Part shown: piece by piece, positions 35,881 through 46,170 of the stretch
Layout of the letters: every line of letters begins with the position of its first letter
Position numbering within the stretch: the stretch's first letter is position 1
DNA from: Cladorhizidae sp. MBARI D1340-BT2
Taxonomy: Eukaryota > Porifera > Demospongiae > Poecilosclerida > Cladorhizidae
Length of the DNA stretch: 64,000 bases
Assembly: GCA_028752905.1 (NCBI GenBank)
Contig: JAQNBH010000009.1
Coordinates: forward strand, 46,981,165 to 47,045,164
Reading direction: 5' to 3'
The notes under the pieces: generated by a model
Databases searched by the model: none
What the model was told of the DNA's origin: nothing
What the model saw: only the letters and a program-made list of their open reading frames with translations
Translations under genes and position numbers: made by a program

Positions 35881-36687
35881 GTTGGACCATGACTAGTATT
35901 AGTGCCTGGACCATGACTAGTATTAGTGCCTGGACCATTGACTAGTATTAGTGCCTGGACCATGGCTAGTATTAGTGCCTGGACCATGGCTAGTATTAGT
36001 GCCTGGACCATGACTAGTATTAGTGCCTGGACCATGACTAGTATTAGTGCCTGGACCATGACTAGTATTAGTGCCTGGACCATGCATGACTAGTATTAGT
36101 GCCTGGACCATGACTAGTATTAGTGCCTGGACCATGACTAGTATTAGTGCCTGGACCATGCATGACTAGTATTAGTGCCTGGACCATGACTAGTATTAGT
36201 GCCTGGACCATGACTAGTATTAGTGCCTGGACCATGACTAGTATTAGTGCCTGGACCATGACTAGGGCTAGGGCTAGGGCTAGGGCTAGGGCTAAGTCTT
36301 GCATTAGTGTTTCAGTGTATCTAGTCTGGCCTTGGTGTTGCAGTGTATCTAGATGTGCCTTAGTGTTGCAGTGTATCTAGTCTTGCTTTAGTGTTGCAGG
36401 TATCTAGTCTTACCATAGTGCTTCAGGTATCTTAGTGTTGCAGTGCATCTAGTCTTGCCTTAGTGTTGCAGTGTTGGACCATGACTAGTATTAGTGCCTG
36501 GACCATGACTAGTATTAGTGCCTGGACCATTGACTAGTATTAGTGCCTGGACCATGGCTAGTATTAGTGCCTGGACCATGGCTAGTATTAGTGCCTGGAC
36601 CATGACTAGTATTAGTGCCTGGACCATGACTAGTATTAGTGCCTGGACCATGACTAGTATTAGTGCCTGGACCATGCATGACTAGTA
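35760..36687. repeat. 592-bp tandem duplication across the satellite junction
   Basis: The passage from the 28-bp family into the 24-bp family (about 35,790-36,095) is repeated about 592 bp downstream (about 36,382-36,687). It has the same junction TTGCAGTGTTGGACCATG and the same internal variants, including a one-base insertion CCATTGACTAG and two CATGGC units. The duplicated unit includes a short GGGCTA run. Confidence 0.8.
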
Positions 36688-37520
36688 TTAGTGCCTGGAC
36701 CATGACTAGTATTAGTGCCTGGACCATGACTAGTATTAGTGCCTGGACCATGACTAGTATTAGTGCCTGGACCATGACTAGTATTAGTGCCTGGACCATG
36801 ACTAGTATTAGTGCCTGGACCATGACTAGTATTAGTGCCTGGACCATGACTAGTATTAGTGCCTGGACCATGACTAGTATTAGTGCCTGGACCATGACTA
36901 GTATTAGTGCCTGGACCATGACTAGTATTAGTGCCTGGACCATGACTAGTATTAGTGCCTGGACCATGACTAGTATTAGTGCCTGGACCATGACTAGTAT
37001 TAGTGCCTGGACCATGACTAGTATTAGTGCCTGGACCATGACTAGTATTAGTGCCTGGACCATGACTAGTATTAGTGCCTGGACCATGACTAGTATTAGT
37101 GCCTGGACCATGGCTAGTATTAGTGCCTGGACCATGGCTAGTATTAGTGCCTGGACCATGGCTAGTATTAGTGCCTGGACCATGACTAGTATTAGTGCCT
37201 GGACCATGACTAGTATTAGTGCCTGGACCATGACTAGTATTAGTGCCTGGACCATGACTAGTATTAGTGCCTGGACCATGACTAGTATTAGTGCCTGGAC
37301 CATGGCTAGTATTAGTGCCTGGAACATGGCTAGTATTAGTGCCTGGACCATGGCTAGTATTAGTGCCTGGACCATGACTAGTATTAGTGCCTGGACCATG
37401 ACTAGTATTAGTGCCGGGACCATGGCTAGTATTAGTGCCTGGACCATGACTAGTATTAGTGCCTGGACCATGACTAGTATTAGTGCCTGGACCATGGCTA
37501 GTATTAGTGCCTGGACCATG
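35881..37520. repeat. 24-bp satellite array, CTAGTATTAGTG lineage, first block
   Basis: Units of 24 bp read CTAGTATTAGTG followed by CCTGGACCATGA. Because 24 is divisible by three and three of the six frames lack stops, long artefact frames arise here (MTSISAWT, VMVQALIL and HGPGTNTS octapeptides). The unit is not protein coding on present evidence. A fragment of the 28-bp satellite (about 36,297-36,475) interrupts it. Unit variants include CATGGC for CATGAC and a CATGCATGAC insertion. Confidence 0.92.
36262..36297 (+). repeat. (GGGCTA)n telomere-like run
   Basis: Five to six GGGCTA hexamers lie at the point where the 24-bp array returns to a 28-bp satellite fragment. They resemble a variant of the animal telomere hexamer TTAGGG. 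A second run is at about 45,746-45,776. Confidence 0.85.
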
Positions 37521-38165
37521 ACTAGGGTAAGTGTGTGGGTGGCTAGGGTGGTTAGGGCTTGGACTACATGTAGAGTAGCCGCCCACAAAAAAAATTCATT
37601 GCGTTTAAGGCTAGGGTTAGCCGCCCACAAAAAAAATTCATTGCGTTTAAGGCTAGGGTTAGTGCTTAGACAAAGGCTATAGAGTTATACATGTACATAC
37701 GTTGGACATTGACTAGGGTTAGAGATTTGAGAATGGCTTGAGTTACAGCTTGGACCATGACTAGGGTTAGTGCTTGGTTAATGACTAGGGTAAGGGCTTG
37801 GAATATGACTATGGTTAGGGCTTGACAAAGGCTAGGGTTAGGGCTTGGACATTGACCAGGATTATATCTTGGACAAAGACTAGGGTTAGGGTTTGGCATT
37901 GACTAGGGTTAGGGCTTGAACAAAGTCTCAGGTTAGGGTTTGACATTGACTAGGGTCAGGGCTTGGACATTGTCTAGGGTTACAAGTACTGTAGGGTATA
38001 AAGAAACAAAGCTGTAGCAAGGAAGGTAGGGTGTAAAGAAACAAATCTGCTGCTTGCTTGAGTTATAGCTGCAAACTGTTAGTCATAAACTATCTAGCCT
38101 GCAAGTAAAACTATTTTAGCAGCTGGCATTGAGGAATTTACAAGATCTGTTAGGGGATCTGTTAG
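37521..38165 (+). repeat. Degenerate 24-bp repeat and partial copy of the ~400-bp module
   Basis: After the ordered array, units of the CTAGGGTTAGGG type become irregular (37,690-37,990). At 37,577-37,660 a 42-bp unit containing GCCCACAAAAAAAATTCATT is present twice in tandem. From about 37,990 to 38,165 the sequence matches the left part of the module found complete at 40,186-40,588 (ACTATCTAGCCTGCAAG, TTTTAGCAGCTGGCATTG), then breaks off. No gene is recognised. Confidence 0.65.
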
Positions 38166-38184
38166 GGGAGACAGTTGCAATTTT

Positions 38185-38206
38185 GGGGGGGGGGGGGGGG
38201 GGGGGG
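38185..38206 (+). repeat. 22-base poly-G run
   Basis: A homopolymer of about 22 G followed shortly by C and T runs (38,226-38,240). Its length is likely to be unreliable in any assembly. Confidence 0.9.
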
Positions 38207-38254
38207 AATGACCCACATCCTTTTTCCCCCTTTTTTTTTTGGTGGTTACCACTT

Positions 38255-38575
38255 TATAACTCCATAGATTCCATAAACTTCATGTTATGGACTTGATATA
38301 TATATATATATAGCTCAAAAGATAGGTCTCTCTTTGTACTCTCTTTTGATACTAAAATATTTTTCATAGGTATAACTATAGGCAAGTAACTAGACCCTAA
38401 AGGAGGGACCTCAAAACCTGAACGCCTGCAACCTCCACATAAATAACTCCAGATTGCCAAGTGCTGCTAAGAATTTAAAATTAGCACGCGTGGCTAGAGG
38501 AAGCCCTACTCTATGCAATGAGTGTTTTCATTAGGCGTTAAAATTTAAGTACGCGGTCAAGCGCACAGAAAATTT
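38255..38575 (+). repeat. Dispersed repeat, copy A
   Basis: The segment contains ATAGGTCTCTCT, GATACTAAAA, a GGAGTTATTT-like part and GTGTTTTCATTAGGCGTTAA, ending near GCGGTCAAGCGCACAG. Related sequence occurs at 45,850-46,170 in the same orientation. Reverse-complement copies lie at about 47,565-47,835 and 59,865-60,105. It lies directly upstream of the decayed retroelement frame and could be its control region or an independent MITE-like repeat. Confidence 0.65.
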
Positions 38576-38601
38576 TCGACTTTTGAGAGTCTGATGGACG
38601 A

Positions 38602-39709
38602 ATGGTTTGCTGTAAATGCAACAGAACTGGCCTGCGTAGAAGCTGTGCCTGTGTAAAGGCTGGCAATTCTTGCACCAACTGTCTACCAGGCAAACGAGGG
38701 AATTGCTCCAACTCAACTTGCACTTCTGTTGGACAAACGGCAGCTAACCCACCAAGCACTCCATCAATCCTAAATGCAGACAAGTTAGCGCTACCAACTC
38801 CTATCGTGCCCACAATACCTGATTCCCCAGACTTGCCTGTCTGTACCAACTCCAGTTGTGTTCTCAACACCTGACACTCCAGCCCAACAAAGCCTCAACC
38901 TCCCTATCCAAGATGATGCCCAGCAGCAACCCCCATCTGCTCTATTTCTACCCTGTCCTCTAACCCCACACACCCCAGTTGCCAATCCAGTATTTGTTCG
39001 GGGGGTGAGCATGATTCTGCTTCATTGATTACTTCCATGAGTGAAGCTTACTCAGAAGTTGTTCATTGGAGGAGAAACGCGTTCACTCTACCTTATGGTA
39101 ATGCAGGAAAAGCCTTTGTGATGGAGTTGAGCAGTCTTTTTATGGCGTACGCTGAAAGCTCATCCCTAGAAAGTATCGCCTTAAAGCTTGCACTGTCCTG
39201 CCCATCCTAATGCTACAAAAACCCTTTCACAATTCAAAGGCAAAAGATCGCTCCGCTTGCCTGGAGAGACGTTAGTCACTTGGAAGAAAGGTGACATCCA
39301 TGACCTTATCAAGGAAGGACGCTCTCTACAGCTCCGTCTGCCAAACAGATATCCTACTAAATCAAACAAGCAAAACTGCCTTGCTTGGTCCTTCTCCAAA
39401 CTGATGTTCCTGGGGAAACAACGCTGCCCTACAGTTACTTTCAGAACACGGAAAGGGGGGTGTCCTCTCTGTGAATGTTCCATCGATTGTGGAAATGAGG
39501 ACACAAAGACTGTCCTGGAGACCTTGAAGAGCAAACAACCATGCACTCAGCCAGTATTACGTGAAGCCCTGCTGGAGGGTTGTGATTACCCACCACAAGA
39601 GGTGCACCCAGTAATTTTTGACCAGATCACTGCAAGCAACATTAGATCGGCTGCCCTCCATACGAAAGGAGCTCCCGGCTCCTCAGGCATTGATTTTAAA
39701 AACAAATAA
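38602..39709 (+). pseudogene. Decayed retroelement: Cys-rich domain plus leader of a reverse transcriptase
   Basis: The first frame begins MVCCKCNRTGLRRSC and continues with CACVKAG, CTNCLPGKRG and CSNSTC, a dense cysteine cluster of the CxxC/CxC type that is probably zinc binding. After frame changes near 38,870 and 39,005 the sequence reads SMSEAYSEVVHWRRN, then ESIALKLA. After further shifts near 39,170 and 39,275 it reads LVTWKKGDIHDLIKEGRS, and after another near 39,440-39,520 EVHPVIFDQI and IRSAALHTKGAPGSSGID. From memory of the family, this is the leader before the reverse transcriptase of a retroelement common in sponges and cnidarians. At least four indels break it, and it stops before any polymerase motif. 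The clade is not assigned. Confidence 0.6.
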
Positions 39710-40185
39710 GATTCTCTTCAGAATACGAGGAAGAGCTTATTGAGGTACTCATTCAAGACCAAATGTCAAAATGCAAACATCAAATATTCTGATTCTGCTG
39801 ACTCCACAACTCTGCCAGTACTAGATGACGTCCCATACCTCATCCTTCAGTTTGACTGGATATTGTATCTCTCTGATGCTACAACATGTAGCTAACGACC
39901 ATGTCACTGATGCTATACAGACTAGCATATGATGCTTGGACCATGACTAGGGTTAGGGCTTAGACCATAACTAGGGTTAGGGCTTGGACCATGACTATGG
40001 TTAGGTTGGACCAGGGTTAGTGCTTGGACAAAGGCAAGTGTTAGGGGTTGTACAATGATTAGGATTAAGGCTTGGACCATAGGGTTAGGGCTTATATAAT
40101 GACTAGGGTTAGTGCTTGGATAATGGTTAGGTTTACGGCTCGGACCATGACCTGAGTTATGGCTTGGACAATGTGACTAGGGTTA
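39710..40185 (+). repeat. Retroelement edge, then degenerate 24-bp units
   Basis: Bases 39,710-39,925 hold no recognisable gene and may be the remaining edge of the decayed retroelement. From about 39,930 irregular units with ACTAGGGTTAGGGCTTGG words appear, many with indels. They pass into the module that begins near 40,186. Confidence 0.6.
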
Positions 40186-40588
40186 GAGGTTAGGGTGTAA
40201 AGGAACAAAGTTGCCTGTGCCTGTAGCCAGGAAGGTAGGCTGGTAAAGAAGCAAAGCTGCTGCTTGAGTTATACTGTAGCAACTATTAGCCATTCCCCAA
40301 ATACATACACTATCTAGCCTGCAAGTAAAACTATTTTAGCAGCTGGCATTGAGGAATTTACAAGATCTGTTAAGGAGTATGTGTTCACAGGGTTACCTTT
40401 CTATGTGCTACATGCATCCCTTTAAGGGAGGAACTGGTGAATATGAATCCACATCCCTGCTGTACACTCTAGTAGGGAAGCTGGGGAGTGGGGAAGTTAG
40501 ATGCAGCAATGTTTGGCTTGACTTTACTAGAACAGCTGGGGAGTGCAAGATCTTGGGAAGTGTGTTCCTGTTAGGGCTTGAGTAAGAC
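40186..40588 (+). repeat. ~400-bp module, copy 1
   Basis: The module starts at GGTTAGAGGTTAGGG and ends near TTGAGTAAGACATAG. It is almost identical to 48,998-49,401 and 51,096-51,498, and partly to 37,990-38,165. A 78-codon frame inside (40,349-40,585; no ATG start, beginning with a non-ATG codon) is conserved only because the copies are recent. I see no independent sign of coding. It behaves as a unit of the higher-order repeat. Confidence 0.8.
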
Positions 40589-42800
40589 ATAGTTTAGGGC
40601 TTGGACAAAGTCTAGGGTTAGGGCTTGGACAATGACTAGGGTTAGTGCTTCGACAATGACTAGGATTAGTGCTTGGACAATGACTAGGGTTAGTGCTTGG
40701 ACAATACTAGGGTTAGGGCTTGGACAATGACTAGGGTTAGTGCCTGGACCATGACTAGTATTAGTGCCTGCACCATGACTAGTATTAGTGCCTGGACCAT
40801 GACTAGTATTAGTGCCTGGACCATGACTAGTATTAGTGCCTGGACCATGACTAGTATTAGTGCCTGGACCATGACTAGTATTAGTGCCTGGACCATGACT
40901 AGTATTAGTGCCTGGACCATGACTAGTATTAGTGCCTGGACCATGACTAGTATTAGTGCCTGGACCATGAGACTAGTATTAGTGCCTGGACCATGACTAG
41001 TATTAGTGCCTGGACCATGACTAGTATTAGTGCCTGGACCATGGCTAGTATTAGTGCCTGGACCATGACTAGTATTAGTGCCTGGACCATGACTAGTATT
41101 AGTGCCTGGACCATGACTAGTATTAGTGCCTGGACCATGACTAGTATTAGTGCCTGGACCATGACTAGTATTAGTGCCTGGACCATGACTAGTATTAGTG
41201 CCTGGACCATGCATGACTAGTATTAGTGCCTGGACCATGACTAGTATTAGTGCCTGGACCATGACTAGTATTAGTGCCTGGACCATGACTAGTATTAGTG
41301 CCTGGACCATGACTAGTATTAGTGCCTGGACCATGACTAGTATTAGTGCCTGGACCATGCATGACTAGTATTAGTGCCTGGACCATGACTAGTATTAGTG
41401 CCTGGACCATGACTAGTATTAGTGCCTGGACCATGACTAGTATTAGTGCCTGGACCATGACTAGTATTAGTGCCTGGACCATGACTAGTATTAGTGCCTG
41501 GACCATGAGACTAGTATTAGTGCCTGGACCATGGCTAGTATTAGTGCCTGGACCATGACTAGTATTAGTGCCTGGACCATGACTAGTATTAGTGCCTGGA
41601 CCATGGCTAGTATTAGTGCCTGGACCATGACTAGTATTAGTGCCTGGACCACGACTAGTATTAGTGCCTGGACCATGACTAGTATTAGTGCCTGGACCAT
41701 GACTAGTATTAGTGCCTGGACCATGACTAGTATTAGTGCCTGGACCATGACTAGTATTAGTGCCTGGACCATGACTAGTATTAGTGTGCCGGGAACATGG
41801 CTAGTATTAGTGCCTGGACCATGACTAGTATTAGTGCCTGGACCATGACTAGTATTAGTGCATGGACCATGACTAGTATTAGTGTCTAGACCATGACTAG
41901 TATTAGTGCCTGGACCATGACTAGTATTAGTGCCTGGACCATGACTAGTATTAGTGCCTGGACCATGACTAGTATTAGTGCCTGGACCATGACTAGTATT
42001 AGTGCCTGGACCATGCATGACTAGTATTAGTGCCTGGACCATGACTAGTATTAGTGCCTGGACCATGACTAGTATTAGTGCCTGGACCATGACTAGTATT
42101 AGTGCCTGGACCATGACTAGTATTAGTGCCTGGACCATGACTAGTATTAGTGCCTGGACCATGACTAGTATTAGTGCCTGGACCATGACTAGTATTAGTG
42201 CCTGGACCATGAGACTAGTATTAGTGCCTGGACCATGACTAGTATTAGTGCCTGGACCATGACTAGTATTAGTGCCTAGACCATGACTAGTATTAGGGCC
42301 TGGACCATGACTAGTATTAGTGCCTGGACCATGACTAGTATCAGTGCCTGGACCATGACTAGTATTAGTGCCTGGACCATGACTAGTATCAGTGCCTGGA
42401 CCATGACTAGTATTAGTGCCTGGACCATGACTAGTATTAGTGCCTGGACCATGACTAGTATTAGTGCCTGGACCATGACTAGTATTAGTGCCTGGACCAT
42501 GACTAGTATTAGTGCGTGGACCATGACTAGTATTAGTGCCTGGACCATGACTAGTATTAGTGCCTGGACCATGGCTAGTATTAGTGCCTGGACCATGGCT
42601 AGTATTAGTGCCTGGACCATGGCTAGTATTAGTGCCTGGACCATGACTAGGGTTAGGGCTTGGACAATGACTAGGGTTAGTGCTTCGACAATGACTAGGA
42701 TTAGTGCTTGGACAATGACTAGGGTTAGTGCTTGGACAATGACTAGGGTTAGGGTTAGTGCTTGGACAATGATTACATAATCATTTTCCAAGCACTAACC
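40589..42800. repeat. 24-bp satellite array, CTAGTATTAGTG lineage, second block
   Basis: It begins and ends with units of the CTAGGGTTAGGG type. Between about 40,745 and 42,645 it is a long regular array of the CTAGTATTAGTG/CCTGGACCATGA type. Occasional two-base insertions (CATGAGACTAG) and CATGCATGAC insertions flip the artefact reading frames. No gene. Confidence 0.92.
42753..42800. repeat. 48-bp near-perfect palindrome, copy 1
   Basis: The 23-base left arm starts GGTTAGTGCTTGG and ends ATGATTA. The right arm is its reverse complement with a single mismatch, separated by the dinucleotide CA. The same palindrome recurs at about 49,603-49,649, 49,734-49,781, 51,700-51,746, 51,831-51,878 and 54,055-54,102, each followed by CCAGGTACGTAGG. 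It sits at the end of a 24-bp array and could extrude as a hairpin. Confidence 0.9.
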
Positions 42801-42846
42801 CCAGGTACGTAGGTGTTGGTCATTGACTATAGTTAGGGCTTGGACC

Positions 42847-45560
42847 TTCTAGTGAGGGCATGATGGGTGTGTCTAGTGAATAATCTTCTAGTGAGGGCAT
42901 GGTGGGTGTGTCTAGTGAATAATCTTCTACTGAAGGCATGATGGGTGTGTCTAATGAATAATCTTCTAGTGAGGGCATGATGGGTGTGTCTAGTGAATAA
43001 TCTTCTAGTGAGGGCATGGTGGGTGTGTCTAGTGAATAATCTTCTAGTGAGGGCATGGTGGGTGTGTCTAGTGAATAATCTTCTAGTGAGGGCATGGTGG
43101 GTGTGTCTAGTGAATAATCTTCTAGTGAGGGCATGATGGGTGTGTCTAGTGAATAATCTTCTAGTGAGGGCATGGTGGGTGTGTCTAGTGAATAATCTTC
43201 TAGTGAGGGCATGGTGGGTTTGTCTAGTGAATAATCTTCTAGTGAGGGCATGATGGGTGTGTCTAGTGAATAATCTTATAGTGAGGGCATGGTGGGTGTG
43301 TCTAGTGAATAATCTTCTAGTGAGGGTATGATGGGTGTGTCTAGTGAATAATCTTCTAGTGAGGGCATGATGGGTGTGTCTAGTGAATAATCTTCTAGTG
43401 AGGGCATGATGGGTGTGTCTAGTGAATAATCTTCTAGTGAGGGCATGATGGGTGTATCTAGTGAATAATCTTCTAGTGAGGGCATGATGGGTGTGTCTAG
43501 TGAATAATCTTCTAGTGAGGGCATGATGGGTGTGTCTAGTGAATAATCTTCTAGTGAGGGTATGATGGGTGTGTCTAGTAAATAATCTTCTAGTGAGGGC
43601 ATGATGAGTGTGTCTAGTGAATAATCTTCTAATGAGGGCATGGTGGGTGTGTCTAGTGAATAATCTTCTAGTGAGGGCATGGTGGTTGTGTCTAGTGAAT
43701 AATCTTCTATTGAGGGCATGGTGGGTGTGTCTAGTGAATAATCTTCTATTGAGGGCATGATGGGTGTGTCTAGTGAATAATATTCTAGTGAGGGCATGAT
43801 GGGTGTGTCTAGTGAATAATCTTCTAGTGAGGGCATGATGGGTGTGTCTAGTGAATAATCTTCTAGTGAGGGTATGATGGGTGTGTCTAGTAAATAATCT
43901 TCTAGTGAGGGCATGATGGGTGTGTCTAGTGAATAATCTTCTAGTGAGGGCATGATGGGTGTGTCTAGTGAATAATCTTCTAGTGAGGGCATGGTGGGTG
44001 TGTCTAGTGAATAATCTTCTAGTGAGGGCATGGTGGGTGTGTCTAGTGAATAATCTTCTAGTGAGGGCATGATGGGTGTGTCTAGTGAATAATCTTCTAG
44101 TGAGGGCATGATGGGTGTGTCTAGTGAATAATCTTCTAGTGAGGGCATGATGGGTGTGTCTAGTGAATAATCTTCTAGTGAGGGCATGGTGGGTGTGTCT
44201 AGTGAATAATCTTCTAGTGAGGGCATGATGGGTGTGTCTAGTGAATAATCTTCTAGTGAGGGCATGGTGGGTGTGTCTAGTGAATAATCTTCTAGTGAGG
44301 GCATGATGGGTGTGTCTAGTGAATAATCTTCTAGTGAGGGCATGATGGGTGTATCTAGTGAATAATCTTCTAGTGAGGGCATGATGGGTGTGTCTAGTGA
44401 ATAATCTTCTAGTGAGGGCATGGTGGGTGTGTCTAGTGAATAATCTTCTAGTGAGTGCATGATGGGTGTGTCTAGTGAATAATCTTCTAGTGAGGGCATG
44501 ATGGGTGTGTCTAGTGAATAATCTTCTAGTGAGGGCATGGTGGGTGTGTCTAGTGAATAATCTTCTAGTGAGGGCATGGTGGGTGTGTCTAGTGAATAAT
44601 CTTCTAGTGAGGGCATGATGGGTGTGTCTAGTGAATAATCTTCTAGTGAGGGCATGATGGGTGTGTCTAGTGAATAATCTTCTAGTGAGGGCATGATGGG
44701 TGTGTCTAGTGAATAATCTTCTAGTGAGGGCATGGTGGGTGTGTCTAGTGAATAATCTTCTAGTGAGGGCATGGTGGGTGTGTCTAGTGAATAATCTTCT
44801 AGTGAGGGCATGGTGGGTGTGTCTAGTGAATAATCTTCTAGTGAGGGCATGATGGGTGTGTCTAGTGAATAATCTTCTAGTGAGGGCATGATGGGTGTGT
44901 CTAGTGAATAATCTTCTAGTGAGGCATGATGGGTGTGTCTAGTGAATAATCTTCTAGTGAGGGCATGATGGGTGTGTCTAGTGAATAATCTTCTAGTAAG
45001 GGCATGATGGGTGTGTCTAGTGAATAATCTTCTAGTGAGTGCATGGTGGGTGTGTCTAGTGAATAATCTTCTAGTGAGTGCATGATGGGTGTGTCTAGTG
45101 AATAATCTTCTAGTGAGGGCATGATGGGTGTGTCTAGTGAATAATCTTCTAGTGAGGGCATGATGGGTTTGTCTAGTGAATAATCTTCTAGTGAGGGCAT
45201 GGTGGGTGTGTCTAGTGAATAATCTTCTAGTGAGTGCATGGTGGGTGTGTCTAGTGAATAATCTTCTAGTGAGGGCATGGTGGGTGTGTCTAGTGAATAA
45301 TCTTCTAGTGAGGGCATGATGGGTGTGTCTAGTGAATAATCTTCTAGTGAGGGCATGATGGGTGTGTCTAGTGAATAATCTTCTAGTGAGGGCATGATGG
45401 GTGTGTCTAGTGAATAATCTTCTAGTGAGGGCATGATGGGTGTGTCTAGTGAATAATCTTCTAGTGAGGGCATGTGGGTGTGTCTAGTGAATAATCTTCT
45501 AGTGAGGGCATGATGGGTGTGTCTAGTGAATAATCTTCTAGTGAGTGCATGATGGGTGTC
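42847..45560. repeat. 39-bp minisatellite array
   Basis: About 69 tandem units of 39 bp, each containing TCTAGTGAGGGCATGATGGG and GTGTCTAGTGAATAATCT. On the minus strand the unit reads as a 13-residue repeat, MPSLEDYSLDTP plus I or T, in three long frames (42,820-43,251, 43,276-44,889 and 44,916-45,473). The frames break at a TAA near 43,272, a one-base deletion near 44,926 and a one-base deletion near 45,472. Most unit-to-unit differences change the amino acid, so there is no visible purifying selection. I read it as a non-coding minisatellite whose length keeps frames open. Confidence 0.85.
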
Positions 45561-45573
45561 TGTGGGTCAGAGT

Positions 45574-45734
45574 TCATGGAGCTCTCTCGTGTGTGGGAGT
45601 GGCAGCATTCCAGTGTTCTGTGTTCAGGAGTGGGTGGAGCTTCGCTGTGGGTGATTTGTATGTGTGGTAAACATAGCCATCTGAAGGATGAACTCTGTAC
45701 TGTACATTGGATCTGATGGTGTTGAGCTCCTCTC
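45574..45734 (-). CDS. Possible terminal exon, unknown protein
   Basis: On the minus strand TTCATGCAG ends at 45,735 and could be a splice acceptor. The following frame reads EELNTIRSNVQYRVHPSDG, then YVYHTYKSPTAKLHPLL, and NTEHWNAATPTHERAP to a TGA at 45,574-45,576. The composition looks protein-like and the stretch is not part of any repeat in the window. All three minus frames are open for part of it, and one continues into the 39-bp array, so coding status is uncertain. I do not recognise the family, and no partner exon is visible upstream to about 48 kb. Confidence 0.3.
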
Positions 45735-45849
45735 CTGCATGAATACAGGGCTAGGGCTAGGGCTAGGGCTAGGGATGGACTATGACTAGGGCTAGGGATG
45801 GACTATGACTGTTATTAGGGCTTGGACAATGACTGGGGTTAGCATAAAA
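45735..45849 (+). repeat. (GGGCTA)n run and short 24-bp remnants
   Basis: GGGCTA hexamers at about 45,746-45,776 pass into two or three degenerate units with TAGGGCTTGGACAATGACT. This links the region to the flanking 24-bp arrays. Confidence 0.7.
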
Positions 45850-46170
45850 GATAGGTCTCTCTGTGCGCTCTCTCTTGATGCTAAAAATGTTGCATAGGTA
45901 TATAGCTCCATAGATTCTGCACACTTCACTGTATGGACTTGATATACATGTATAGCTCAAAATCTTGATAGGTCTCTCTGTGTGCTGTCTCTTGATACTA
46001 AAAACTGTTGCATACATGTATAGCAGCTAAAGTTACAAGCAGTCAAAATTGTGTTCAAAACCTGAATGTCTATGTAGCTCCTAATTTGGAAGCGCTTGAT
46101 AATTGAAATACATGTCGACTAGTGTCAATACTAGAGGAAGCTACTCTACTATGTGAGTGTTTTAATTAGG
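45850..46170 (+). repeat. Dispersed repeat, copy B
   Basis: Matches copy A (38,255-38,575) through GATAGGTCTCTCT, the CTTGATACTAAAA part, TCAAAACCTGAA and GAGTGTTTTAATTAGGC. It contains an internal duplication of the GATAGGTCTCTCTGTG part (about 45,848 and 45,967). Copy C lies inverted 1.4 kb downstream. Confidence 0.65.

Noticed and set aside
36515..37682. Open frames of 300-370 codons on both strands (VMVQALIL, HGPGTNTS, MTSISAWT repeats)
   Set aside because: They follow from a 24-bp repeat unit without stops in three frames; the same DNA is open on both strands, and unit variants show no codon-level constraint.
40349..40585. 78-codon frame conserved in three copies (also 49,162 and 51,265)
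   Set aside because: Conservation reflects very recent copies of a repeat module; one copy has an 8-9-base deletion at the start, the start codon is not ATG, and no domain is recognised.
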